Part shown: positions 1 through 11,546 of the stretch, piece after piece
Numbering within the stretch: position 1 is the stretch's first letter
Layout: the number at the start of each line of letters is the position of its first letter
From: Tamarix chinensis
Lineage: Eukaryota > Streptophyta > Magnoliopsida > Caryophyllales > Tamaricaceae
Direction: 5' to 3'
Length of the DNA: 64,000 nt
Assembly (NCBI GenBank): GCA_030549775.1
Contig: CM060177.1
Location: forward strand, 67,943,638-68,007,637
Notes under the pieces: generated by a model
The model's input: only the letters and a program-made list of their open reading frames with translations
Told to the model about the DNA's origin: nothing
The model's database searches: none
Made by a program: the position numbers and the translations under genes

Positions 1-177
1 TAGTTTTAATAACGATTTTCAACCGTTATTGAATCGCTCGTTATTAAATCTTTAATAACGGTTCATAACCGTCATGAAAAATACACAAAAATCCACGAAT
101 ATGTGCGTAAACTTCATATTTAATAACGGTTTTTAAGTAAAAACCGTTGTTAAAAAGGAGGTTTTAATAACGTTTTC
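1..177. repeat. CACTA-1 left subterminal repeats, first part
   Basis: Several copies of TTTAATAACGGTT paired with AACCGTTATTAAA form short imperfect palindromes. In En/Spm elements such subterminal repeats bind the element-encoded regulatory protein and are needed for excision. The array continues at 4425 after the LTR insertion. Confidence 0.85.
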
Positions 178-1073
178 TGTAGTATCCCAAAATCCTAATT
201 TCTGAAATTATGGCCAAATAAGGAATTATTAGGAAAATTAATTATATAAATTCATATATTAAAATGTAGAGAGTTAATTGAGGTAGATTAAGAGGAAAAT
301 AATAAAGAATTTAATTAGAAGAAAATTTGGGTATTTTTCCTAATTAGCATGGAGGTTAATGGAATTTATCTAAAATAGTCTAAAATAAGCAAAAAGAAAT
401 TTATTTAACATTTTATAAATATGAATATTCTAAATAGCCCACAAATATTCTAAATGAATTATAAAAAATCCAAAACCCTAAATGAAATATTTCTCTCTTC
501 TCTTCCCCCTCATTTTCCCTTATTCTTTCTTTTTCTTTTATCTCCTCGTCGGTTGGGCCTCTCCCCCACGGCCCAACCTTCTCTTCCTTTCCCTTCTCCC
601 TCCCCCACGGCCCAGCGTCGTTCGCTGGCCGACTCCTGCGTGCAACGCAGCGTTTCGCCCGTCACCCCGCCAAAGCACCGCGTCGCGATCATGGAACCTT
701 ATAACCGTTGCTCAGCCGGCTGAACCGCCCCCCTCCTCCTTTTCTTTCTTTCCCCTAGACCGACCGGTTCACCCTGCCTGTCTTCTTCCCCAACCTGCAC
801 CCCGACCAGCAAATCAACCTGCAACTCGATTTTTCCGGCAACCACCAGCGTCGACCGTACTTCCCTGCCTCTCTCCCGTCGTTTTCTTTCTCTTTTTGAC
901 CCCGACCAAGTCCCTCTCTCCCTTTTCCGCGTGCCATCTCCTTCCCTTTTCCTCTCCCCTTCCCCGACCCAACCTGCCATGGCAGGACCTGCACCGCCTG
1001 CCACCGGCCGGCCACCTGCACACCTGCCTCGCACGCCTCCTTCTCCCTTCATCGTTTTCCTCCCCCCTTGGCC

Positions 1074-1081
1074 TATAAATA
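1074..1081 (+). promoter_or_regulatory. TATA box of LTR-A promoter
   Basis: TATAAATA lies in CTATAAATACCCC, inside a roughly 1.2-kb CT-rich tract. The reverse-oriented LTR-D copy has the same core CTATAAATACCCC at about 14,714-14,726. Conservation between copies supports this as the LTR's core promoter; transcription would run rightwards here. Confidence 0.6.
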
Positions 1082-1771
1082 CCCCCTCCCGAACGGCCAC
1101 AGCAAGTCCCTCCCTTTGGACCTTGCTGAAACTCTGTTCCGCCGCCGCCAGAACAGACTCCATTCCTGCCGCCTCCAGCCACCGCCGAAACCACTGCTTC
1201 CCACCGTTATCATCCTTGCACCTCCCTCGACAAAACCAAGCCACCACCACCCTCCTCCTTGCCCTGCACATGCCTCCCTAGCCGTGCAAAGTCCACTGCC
1301 CGAAACCACCTCTTCCAGCCTTCACCGCCCTTGCGCCGCCTCCCACCGCCAGCCCAGCCGCCACCAGAGCCTCTTCCACCCTCCAAAATGCCCAGTAGAC
1401 CTCCCTCTACCTTTCCCTGCCTTCAACTTCCCCTGCCTCCCTCTCCTCCTTCCTCCCTCATCTTCCACCTCTCTCCACCACCCTCGGCCGCCGCCGTCAC
1501 CGCCGCGCGCCGCCGCCCCTTGCCACGCCACCACCCCCACTCCACTCTCCTTCACCTGTTGCTTCTCCCCCCACCTCAAACTTCTCTTTTCCTCCTGCCA
1601 TCAAGCCCCCACCTTGATATTTTCCCTTCCCTTCCTCCTCCACCGCCGCCGCCGTTGCCGCCACGTGCCGCCGCCGGACCACCACTGACCCTAGGTGGTT
1701 CTCCACTCATCCGAACCCTAATACCCCTTTTATATAATTGCTACTATTTTCTACTAATATTGATACTAATA

Positions 1772-1774
1772 TAC

Positions 1775-1817
<43 letters not shown>

Positions 1818-1905
1818 CATTATTGTTATTACTTTTATTATTACTATTATTATTATTATGATTATTATTATTATTGTCATTATTACCATTATTATTGTCT
1901 CTATT
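1772..1905. repeat. (ATT)n microsatellite, interrupted
   Basis: About 130 bp of TTA/ATT trinucleotides with scattered substitutions, between the CT-rich zone and the middle of LTR-A. Confidence 0.95.
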
Positions 1906-2339
1906 ATTAATGTCTTATTTTCTTACTAATACTAACATCCCTTTTAAACCCTAACCTTAAACGAGAATGAGGATTGATAGTAATTATAAGGGAAACTAAT
2001 ACTTAGCATTTTCCCCTTTTATAGGTAACCCCGACAAAAGCCCTAAGGAGTTAGAGGAGCGTGCTCCAAGCCCGGCGTCACCTTAGGTAAGGACGAAGCT
2101 AATGGCCTTGTGCTATGTGTGACGTGGATGTGTTGGATGTTGTGTATGCCATGCTATGCCATGTATTATATGATTTGTGTATAACTTGCCTTATGTGTAG
2201 CGCAGCTTGGAGATTGAGGTATGTTGTATGTGCTCCCATGATATGAGCATGACATGTATATGTATGATGTTTATAATGTATTATGTTATGGCCCACTAGG
2301 ACATGCATGTTAGGATAAATGGCAATATGAGTTGGGAAC

Positions 2340-3060
2340 CATCATGGGAGTCTTGAAGTTTGTATGGTGGGATTAGGGTTTGTATGGTGGCATAAATGTT
2401 CGTATGGTGGTACTAATGATTTCATAGTGGTATTAATGGCTTATGGTGGTATTCGGGTTCGTATGGTGGTATTGTGATTTTATGGAGGCATTAATGTTGT
2501 ATGGTGGTATTTGTGTTTTTATGGAGGTATTACTGTTGTATGGTGGTATTTGTGATTTATGGAGGTATTAATGTTGTATGGTGGTATTAGGGTTGTATGG
2601 TGGTATTAGGGTTTGCATGGTGGTATTAGGGTTTGTATGGTGGCATAAATGTTCGCATGGTGGTACTAATGATTTCATAGTGGTATTAATGGCTTATGGT
2701 GGTATTCGGGTTCGTATGGTGGTATTGTGATTTTATGGAGGTATTAATGTTGTATGGTGGTATTTGTGATTTTATGGAGGTATTAATGTTGTATGGTGCT
2801 ATTTGTGATTTTATGGAGGTAATGATGTTGTATGGTGGTATTAGGGTTTGTATGGTGGTATTAGGGTTTGCATGGTGGTATTAGGGTTTGTATGGTGGTA
2901 TTAATATTCGTATGGCGGTATTAACGATTGTATAGTGGTATTAATGACTTATGGTGGTATTAGGATTTACATGGTGGTGTTATGGGTTGTATGGTGGTAT
3001 TAATGTTGGTATGGCGGTATTAGGGTTTTGCATGGGAGTTAATGATCGTATGGAATCAGG
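2340..3060 (+). repeat. LTR-A minisatellite (GTATGGTGGTATTAGGGTT type)
   Basis: About 35 tandem units of roughly 18-24 bp built on GTATGGTGGTATT. Within it a higher-order unit repeats: the block beginning CATAAATGTTCG at 2391 recurs at 2644, a period of 253 bp with nearly identical internal order. Open frames across it (for example 2696-2884) only translate the repeat. LTR-B and LTR-C carry a related minisatellite at the equivalent place in reverse orientation (ATTACCATAATACCC type). Confidence 0.9.
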
Positions 3061-3384
3061 GTTAGGAGTGATTAACTCTAGGGCGTTGTGATTAAGTAGG
3101 GATGGAGTAACCAATTGTGACTGTTGAGGATAATTAAGGTTTGGGATGGCTAAGTACGGTGGTTATGGTAAAATAGGGATGAGAGTGGTTAACCACGGGT
3201 TGGTGTGGACAATTAGGGTTGGTTATGACTGCTTAGAGTTGTTTGGCGTTATCATGTGTATTATCGATTAAAGGGTAATTATGAATGCAGAATTTTATTG
3301 GTTGCAATGTGTAAAGCATAAAGAGAATGATTTATGTGTATCCTTGGTGAAAACCTTTTGAATAAGATATGTTAAGACATTAAC

Positions 3385-3745
3385 TACTTACAGAGAAAGA
3401 TGTTGAGCCGGACCCAGACCGGTCCACCGGCAAATAATTGTGGCAGGGTATGTTACCCTCGTGACCGGTCCACCGGCTATAATAGTGGCAGGGCATGGCC
3501 CTCGTGACCGTTCCACCGGCTATAATAGTGGGGGATTCTATGCTCAACAAACTAACTAAAATGATGATAAGACATGGGAAAGATACTAATATTTACAGTG
3601 GAACACCTTGTGAGTCGGGGTCAGACCGGTCCACCGGCAAATAATAGTGGCAGGGTATGTTACCCTCGTGACCGGTCCACCGGTTATAATAGTGGCAAGG
3701 CATGGCCCTCGTGACCGTTCCACCGGCTATAATAGTGGGGTTCTC
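3385..3745 (+). repeat. Two 207-bp units with ACCGGTCCACCGG boxes
   Basis: The box ACCGGTCCACCGG followed by (C/T)(A/T)ATAATAGTGG occurs three times per unit, with units starting near 3418 and 3625 (period 207 bp). CCGGT and ACCGG are inverted, giving a 5-bp stem with a 2-bp loop. The same box, reversed and diverged (CCGGTGGATCGG), recurs in LTR-C at 49,190-49,510 and in LTR-E after 63,640, so it belongs to the family. Confidence 0.85.
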
Positions 3746-4278
3746 GCACTCACATGGACTATTAAAGAATATGTGTGGAATGAACGTATTATTATTAATG
3801 AGAAATAAGAATAAGTCACCGGAAAGTACTCAAGCCTTATCTTGTGTGTTATCGCTTGTTGTCTATATGATCGTGCAATGTGTGCTATGTGGTATGATTG
3901 TCTGCTTGGCCTTAGCGCACCAGCGCCCTTACTCAATATTGGACCCGTAATGATACTACCTTGATTGAATGGGTCCTGTGATGATCCACTAATGGTGGGG
4001 AGCAGACCTCCTATGCAGGTTTGATCGTTTACTATTTTGGGGTGGAAGGCTTGACTTGAGTGAGTAGGTGATCCGGATACTGATCCTTTTTGGGGATTGT
4101 TTAGCTAGCTATATTTTGTATTACGTTTCCTGTTTTTAAAGAAAAAGTATTATGGGGTTGTAATCCTAAATCATATTCAAACTTCTGTTTGACTGATATC
4201 TTATTAACGATTTATGCTAAAAGTCGTCTTGTGTTTTATGATACTTCGTACTTATTGATGATTGGATTTAGCCTTAGC

Positions 4279-4322
4279 ACTTAGTACCGGAACGGTAGGA
4301 ATGAACCAGTCTGGTACTAAGT
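4279..4322 (+). repeat. Inverted repeat near the LTR-A 3' end
   Basis: ACTTAGTACC at 4279-4288 is perfectly complementary to GGTACTAAGT at 4313-4322, with a 24-base loop. Diverged versions of the same segment sit near the ends of LTR-C, LTR-D and LTR-E. It lies about 100 bases before the LTR end, where R/U5 signals are expected; a role in RNA folding or termination is only a guess. Confidence 0.7.
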
Positions 4323-4424
4323 GTGGTGGTAATACCCCCAAGTTTACGGTTTTGAATTCTCTCGCTTCCGCTAAACCTTTTGATTTAAACGAAATTTTTC
4401 AGTAGTAAATTTGGGGGTGTTACA

Positions 4425-4665
4425 GTTTCTCAGTAAACCATTGTTAAAAATTAGGTTTCAATAATAGTTTATATGAAAAGACTATTGTTGAAAACCAGGT
4501 ATTAATAACGGTTAATACAAAAACCATTGTTAAAACATCATCGAATTACCGTTTCAGTCATTGATTATGCGTTTATTAAACCCTCTAATACGTATTAAAT
4601 GAGCATAAATATGAGATTACAAGGAGTTTTAATAACGGTTTTCATAGAACCGTTATTAAAACTAT
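4425..4665. repeat. CACTA-1 left subterminal repeats, second part
   Basis: This continues the array at 1-177. It contains four recognisable TTTTAATAACGG/AACCGTTATTAAAA-type palindromes, the last at about 4627-4663 being nearly perfect. CACTA-2 has the same order at 43,429-43,710. Confidence 0.85.
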
Positions 4666-4979
4666 ATGTTTTTTTTAGCATTTTTCTGTCTTGTTCCTGC
4701 CCACATACACAGTTTTATGTTCAAACAATTACCAAATCTGCAATGTAAAACAACATCAATTCATACCAAATCTGGAATCACACCATAATTTCAATCAATC
4801 TATAATTGGTATGCATGTCTCAATACACCAACTATACTTAGGAATAAAAATTAGTGGGCATACCACAACTTGATAGCTCTACACCCCAAAGTAAAGAGTT
4901 CACAGATCTAGGCTGGAAGACCGAAAGATGTAAACGAAATACAAACCTGAAAATGCATGTAGAATATATAGATCGCTAC

Positions 4980-7900
4980 CTAATACCGAATGAATAAGTG
5001 CACGTGCTTAGCCCATTGGTCTCTAACTTCATCAATTTCATCAACATTATATTGCTGGCCTCGTGCATAGTCATCGGTGAAAAACTACAACGCTCATATT
5101 TCAATTAATATACAGTTAGCCATTAGGTAAAAAATATATATGTCATGATTCATTAATAGAAAAATATGGAAAAGCAAACATACATGGCTTGGATCTATGT
5201 TGACCGATCTATTCTAGACTATAAGATCCATTGCTCTACATACATAGTATCCACAATCATCGTCGTTTGCTGTTGTGGACACTATCAAATGAATTCAGTT
5301 AGCTCTCTAACTATTATATATTAATTTGAATTAAAACAAAATACAAAATAGTTGTCTTCCTACTTACCATGATAGGCTCATATTGAAGATTCTTTGGGTC
5401 CGGGACACCATTCCCACCTCTCCTTTGATATGTCATCCGTAGTGCCCTAATAAATAGAGTTGGATACATAATATTGTAAGTAAATATACCTCAAATAATG
5501 AAAGTAGAATATATATATGTATAAATAAGCTAATGAAGTAAGAAGTGAAAAGTATACTAACATGTCGATAAATTCCTTCCCACCACGACGAGCGATCTCA
5601 AAAGGCACGTCATAGGTTCGAAGGGAATCAAACACATAAACTTTATTAAGATCAGGTCAGACGGTGTACAAAACCTAATGTTCAGTTGCGAGGTGAGGAA
5701 TGAGATAGAGCTTTTTGTGTCCCTCAATCAAAATGCGATCCGCTAAATAGTTTATGTGCCTACCCTCTATTATTTTACTATTGTTAGCTATGTAGTATGG
5801 GCACACAAACACAATAGAGGATAGCATTCCCTCCAACGCAGTGCGACTAGCTACCAACCTATATATGGACGACAATAACAATGGATATTTGTTAATAACT
5901 AATAACTCATATAAGAGGTCATAAAAATTCCATTTCTCCAAGAGTACTAAAATCTGAAATATGAAATAATGCTTACGTGACATAAACAGCGACACTCGTG
6001 ATTAACATCCATTCCTGATTATAAATGTCGCTTATGTCAACCATCGATACCATGTAAGTAGCATCATCCCTTCTAACATGCTCAGGACGAAAATCAATGG
6101 AAATATAATTATTCCTGAGGTAGTTTTGGGCATAGAAATACAATAAAGCTAATGCTGGTGGAGGTTGGCATATTTCCGAAGAAGGAATCTTTTGTGGGGC
6201 AACTGATTTTTCAGATTTAGCTCTCTTTCCTTTGGCAGCGCCTCTTTTGTGTTGCTCGTTCTACTAAAACCTCTCTTGGTTTTACTAGCAGGAGCAGTCT
6301 TCTTCTTTGATTCCTTAAATAATAATAATAATAAAAATATGTATTGAGCATATATATATGAAAAAGGTATAAACAATGTAACTACTAAACAAGGTCTAAT
6401 GAAGATAGTGAATGTCAATACCTCTTCAGTAGTGAGACGTATCTGATCCACAGGCCAAGGCACGAAGCTTCCATGAGCTTCTAGCACGGTGGCTACCTCA
6501 TCGCCCTCTTTATAACAAGGCAAGGGCGCACTACCAATGATTGGAGTGTCAATACTCATTGGCCTTGTAAGTAGGGCTAAGTTGTACCCGTGGACAGTTT
6601 GTGTTTGGGTACTGTGACTGATGTGGACCCTTCCTTTCGCCAAAAGAGTTGAAAGATCATTCGCTAACAAGTCACATTTATGCAAACCCTAAACGAAAAT
6701 ATTACACATTATTAATTATTTATGACACCAAATACATTTAATAACAATTCATAGTTATGTAATGCTTACCTCGGAAAGAGAAGAAAGACGTGCATCAGCT
6801 TCACAACTGTCTCTGACACTATTTACATTAGGTATATGAAGCTAATCATGGTCGACTGAATCGGATGGCTTATACCCTTGAGATTTAATAAATGAAAACT
6901 CTTGCTCCATTATTGCCATCCGTTCAAATGCCACGTTCAATTTCTGTGTGAGGATGGCGACTTGCTTATCAATGTTACGAGAACCACGAGATCGACCACG
7001 TACACTCGTTCTCGTAACACCTAATCCAATATCCCTGTGTCTTCCAGGGTGTTCTACAATTCCTATAGCCTGTGATACAATCTTATATTGGTCTACCCCC
7101 TCCTCACCATCTGACGCTTGAAGTTCGTCCTGTAATGTATATAATATATGTAAATTTAGCTTACATGAATAAGCATAATATAATAGTTTTCTAAAAGAAA
7201 AGTAAGTAGGGTTCTAAATATCTACAAACTTACAATTTTTGTCGTTGTAACATCTACCTCTTCATTAATATATCCATCTTTTGTTGCTCTAGCCTTCTTC
7301 CATAATGTACCAATATTAATGGACGAGGTACATGGGTCTAAGTCTTGGGCTATGAGCTATAAATCAAAAAATATTCTTATAATGTACCAATATTATAAAA
7401 TTTTTAAGTACGTAGTAAATAGATAAATCACAAAATACATACCAACTCCTCTTCAAGGCCTGCATACCCTTTGCGAGCCATATTATGCTGGTATTTATTC
7501 TTCTTCGCAATCTCTTTATTTTTAGCACTTTTTTCCTATGTGACAAGCCAAAACAAAGTGACATAGTTATTTCAATATTATGCACAATACTAGGATCAAT
7601 AAAAAAAATTTAATTATTATCTAACAAATACCTTAAAATCACCCATAAGACGATATGCAATAAATTGGTTCCAACTTTCTTGATCGATGAAACCGTATCG
7701 TTTGGGTGGATTCTGCCGTAGAGAACCATCACTCTTTCTGTACATTTTCCTACGAGCTAAATATGACCTAAATGTTCTTAGACGCTCCCCACAATGTCTA
7801 AGAAGCCATTTCTTCCTACTCTCTAGCACATTAAACACTCTCTGCATTGTAAGACATACAAATGTATACCAATATTAATGTATTAAAATTAATAACATTT

Positions 7901-8201
7901 TACATAAAAAAATGATTACATAAAATAGTATATTTACCATGGTTTCATGCCAAATATGCTCCTTATGACCCGTTGGAACCTGCTTCCAATTATAATAGGA
8001 AATAGGAACACGGTTACGTGTCACAAGTGAAATGTAAGTCAAAAACATGTCTGCATAAGGGCCAATGGGAAAATTGTAAGTATTCCATCCCAACTCGACC
8101 AGTTCTCCTTTATTCCTCATATCTGTGATGATTCTCATAATTGTCGGCCATCTTTTCCCTTCTTCATCACTGCTGTCCCTATCAATATTTTTATTGGCCA
8201 T
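4980..8201 (-). pseudogene. CACTA-1 second gene: Transposase_24 (Ptta/En/Spm), DUF8039 and Ulp1 protease (decayed)
   Basis: A spliced minus-strand gene. Exons 1-2 (8201-7938 and 7841-about 7632) encode the plant Ptta/En/Spm Transposase_24 domain and join in phase 0. Further on come the motif EHPGRHRDIGLGVT (about 7060-7000), a coiled-coil-like stretch, and a DUF8039 domain (about 6685-6420; VHGYNLALL, GSFVPWP). A C48 (Ulp1/SUMO-type) protease follows (about 6150-4980). A 118-bp GT-AG intron at 5859-5976 is conserved in CACTA-2. The protease His lies in LATEH near 5683, Asp in YVFDSL near 5630 and catalytic Cys in DDCGYYV near 5230. The last exon (5084-4980) encodes YNVDEIDEVRDQWAKHV and ends in TAG. 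The Trp expected after the His is a TAG stop, another TGA follows, and a stop breaks the segment before DUF8039, so no full product is expected. The protease's role in transposition is not established. Confidence 0.8.
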
Positions 8202-8232
8202 ATGTCTAAAAAAAATCAATAAATAAATTATG

Positions 8233-11200
8233 TTAGAATATTATGTATTGAGCATAATTGAGTTGAAAAATACATTTAAAAAAACTAACATAGATATTAT
8301 ATGTTACAATATTATTACCCTCATTGCCTTCTTTTCCTTCTTTTTCCCCCCTTGTTTTCATATTAGATTCAGGATCTGATACATATATTACTTCATGATG
8401 ATCATCCTTGACATATATTTCCTCCTCATTAATTGTATTGTTATCATCGTTCAATAATTGAGTTTCTTGCACAGCTGAGACACACTCTTTATTCCAATTG
8501 GCATCATTTTCATCATCACATTCATTGGCATTTCTTTTTTTCGTAGATAGTACTACAGACCATCTGTTATCAGTAGGGTCAGTGACATAGAATACTTGTG
8601 TCGCTTGTGATGCTAAAATGAATGGGTCTTGTTTATTCCCTTCCCTATTAAGATCTACTAATGTGAATCCATCTTCATATCTAATCCCACTGCCGTTATC
8701 AACCCATCTACAGTCGAATACAGGGATTTTAAATATAGTGTAATCTAACTCCCATATATGTTCAATCACACCATAATAATTCATATTTGCATAAGTTGGA
8801 TTCTTGTCTTTCACACTAGCAACATGCATTGCGTCAGCCACTAAAGTCACCCCACTGTTCTGCATTATACTCTTCCCATCTTGTTCTTTTGTATAAAAAG
8901 TGCAACCATTGATCATATAACTGGTATATTGAAAAACTTCATATCGAGGTTTCTGAGACAACCAATGCAGGGTTTTGGAAATTAAAGTTAGGGAATTTCC
9001 GATGAGTGGAATGATGCGATCTCTTATCCAATCAATAAAGGAAAGATTATGTTCATCGATAATCCATTTCTCAGTCATTGATGGATTTTCAATCCGTAAA
9101 GAAGTCATATGCTCTTCAATGTACAGCTGAACATCATCACTATTGTATAATACATATAGATGTGCTGCACGGAACATGTTAGGGTCTACACACCCAAACT
9201 GTTTGCCTCTAATACCCTGTCCTTCAAATTTGCCCGCATGTCGAGACTTAGGAATACCAAGAGCTTCAGCATTTGACAAGTACTTTGTGCAAAACTCAAT
9301 TGCCTCTTCCACCAGGTAAATCTCATTAATACATCCTTCTGGCCGATATCGATTCTTCACATAAGATTTTATCAACTTCATAAACCGTTCAAAGGGGTAC
9401 ATCTGATGCCCATGAACAAGTCCTAACATCTTTATCTCATAAACTAAATGAACAGTTAGATGAACCATAATGTCAAAGAAAGACGGTGGAAAATACATTT
9501 CTATTTGGCACAAAATAATCACAATCCCTTTTTGCAAGGTTTCCAAACTATCAGGATGTATAACTTTAGAGTAGATGGCTATAAAAAACCAACAAAGCCT
9601 CGTGATAGTAATTCGAACACGTTTTGGCAAAATTCCACGTATAGCTATCGGCAACAAGTGCTGCATCAAGATATGACAATCATGAGACTTCATGTTAATT
9701 AATTTCAACTCTTTCATCAACATGAGCCTTTTGACATTTGAAGAATACCCTTCCGGAACCTTGACACTGTGTAAGAATTCACAAAATAAAATTTTCTCTT
9801 TTCTGGAAAGAGTATGACATGTCGGCGGTAAATATGTTCTTCTTCCGTTGTCTCGCGGTGTCAGTTCCCGTCTAATACCCATTTCTTCCATATCCATTCG
9901 AGCATTTATCCCATCTTTAGTCTTGTGTAGAACATTAAGTAATGTACCAACAAGACTGTCACATATATTTTTCTCAATATGCATCACATCAAGGGCATGT
10001 CTCACGTAGAAAGATTTCCAATAAGGAAGGTTGAAGAATATTGACATCTTCTTCCACCCAACTGATGGAGGCTTATATTTATTCTTCTTTGCAAACTTGA
10101 CACTCAAATGTTTCATCTTCAGCCACACTTGTCGACCCGTCAATCGGATTGGTGCCTGCCCTTCTTCTCGGAATCCATTGAACGCTTTTCTTTGCCTACA
10201 ATAATGATGATTCTTCAGTAAAAACCTATGATGCCCAAGGAACACACTTTCAGCCATATGTTAGCTGAACAAATGAAGTATTCTCCTCACATATCAGACA
10301 TGCATAATGGTCTTTCACACTATAACCTGACAAGTTGCCATACGCCGGAAAATCATTTATAGTACAGAATAACAATACTCTCAAAGTGAAATTTTCTTAA
10401 CTATATGCATCAAATACTTCAACGCCCATGTCCCATAAGAACTTTAAATCATCAATCAAAGGTGCCAAATAAACATCAACATCATTCCCAGGTTGGTTTG
10501 GCCCGGAAATGAGTAAAGACAACATCATATACTTGCGTTTCATATACAGCCACGGAGGTAAATTGTATATAACCAAAATCACTAGCCATAAAATGTAGCT
10601 TCCTTGATTGTGCGGATTCATTCCATCCACAGAAAGCGCAAGGCGCACATTTCATGCTTCTTTACCAAATTCAGGAAACAACCCATCAATCGTCATCCAT
10701 TGTGGAGAGTCAGATGGATGTCTAAGAAGCCCGTCATCTATCTTGTCATCAGCATGCCATATTAGGTTCTTGGCATCTTCAATATCATTAAACATCCACC
10801 TTAATCTTGGTATTATAGGAAAATACCACAACACCTTAGCGGGCACCTTGTTCTTCTTGTATCGTGGTGCTTTGCATTCAGGATTAGGACAACTATCCAA
10901 AGATGCATTGTCATTGCGATATAAAGTACAATCATTAGGGCATGCATGTATCTTCTCATAACTCATGCCCATAGAGAATAGAATCTTCTTCGCTTCATAC
11001 ATATGATCGGGTAGAACGTTATCATTAGGAAGCATATCCTTCACAAGTGACAATAATTCTGTGAAACTCTTATCACTCCATCCGTTACATGCCTTTAAGT
11101 TGTACAACCTTAAAGTAGCGGATAATCGCATAAACGTCTTAAAATCACCGTACAAAGGTTTCTCCAAGTCTTTCAATAACTTCTCAAACATTTTTGGACA

Positions 11201-11546
11201 ATTCCAAACACTTTCCTCAACCTTCTGAGTCATCTCCTCTAACGAATATCCCTCATAGTTATCAAATGATGATCTACTACTATCCCTCCTAACATCGTCA
11301 TTTTCATATTTAGACTATATTTCCCCATGCCATATCTAACAAGTGTAACTTGTATCAATTCCATACACAAATAAATGATCTCTCAAATCATTAGCGTTGA
11401 CACGCTGAATATAAGCACACTTCAAACAAGGACAAACTATTCTACTAGAGTCCCGAGCATGTTCAACTGCAAACTTGATAAAAAAACTCCACTCCTTCGT
11501 TATATTCTCTAGACAGACGATTTACAGACAACCATTTCTGATCCAT
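8233..11546 (-). pseudogene. CACTA-1 TNP2-type transposase with DUF4218 and DUF4216 (decayed)
   Basis: Minus-strand order: transposase-associated N-terminal domain (ATG at 11,546; MDQKWLSVN), the TNP2/Transposase_21 catalytic region (RLALSVDGMNPH near 10,640; HALDVMHIEKNICDSL near 9990), DUF4218 (YFPPSFFDIMVHLTVHLV near 9480) and DUF4216 (about 8900-8550). This is the usual order for plant CACTA transposases, which act in the nucleus on the element ends. The last 674 codons (10,257-8233) form one open frame, the longest credible frame in the window. Upstream the frame is broken by a frameshift in a 7-A run (11,480-11,486), TAG at 11,336-11,338 in place of Trp, TGA at 10,652-10,654, TAA at 10,397-10,399, and a frameshift near 10,250. 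CACTA-2 keeps the ancestral codon at several of these sites. Confidence 0.88.

Larger units (their letters stand above)
178..4424 (+). mobile_element. LTR-A: large solo LTR nested in CACTA-1
   Basis: The segment starts TGTAGTATCCC and ends GGGGGTGTTACA, i.e. TG...CA with related ends (TGTA...TACA). It is flanked by TTTTC (173-177) and GTTTC (4425-4429), a 5-bp target duplication with one mismatch. Removing it restores a palindromic CACTA subterminal repeat, which fixes both boundaries. No gag, pol or second LTR is present, so it reads as a solo LTR left by recombination. In order it holds an AT-rich start, a strongly CT-rich zone (about 480-1720) with a TATA box, an ATT microsatellite, a GGTATT minisatellite, duplicated GGTCCACCGG boxes and a conserved 3' end. 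LTRs of several kb with TGTAACACCC-like ends are known in plant Tekay/Del-type chromoviruses; that assignment is inference, as no coding region is attached. Confidence 0.8.

Noticed and set aside
482..1861. Overlapping frames of 85-206 codons on both strands
   Set aside because: Pyrimidine-rich low-complexity translation within LTR-A; several frames are open at once on both strands.
2696..2884. 62-codon frame with regular internal repeats
   Set aside because: Translation of the LTR-A minisatellite; no supporting signals.
2340..3760. Possible CRISPR-like array
   Set aside because: Repeats are contiguous or variable with no unique equal-length spacers, and the DNA is eukaryotic transposon sequence.
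178..4424. DNA transposon with TGTA...TACA inverted ends
   Set aside because: A 5-bp duplication, an internal TATA promoter and TG...CA ends fit a solo LTR better. Not excluded for all members, because no copy here has an attached coding region.
8233..10257. 674-codon frame as a functional host gene
   Set aside because: It is the C-terminal part of a TNP2-type transposase, co-linear with CACTA-2, and its N-terminal half is broken by stops.
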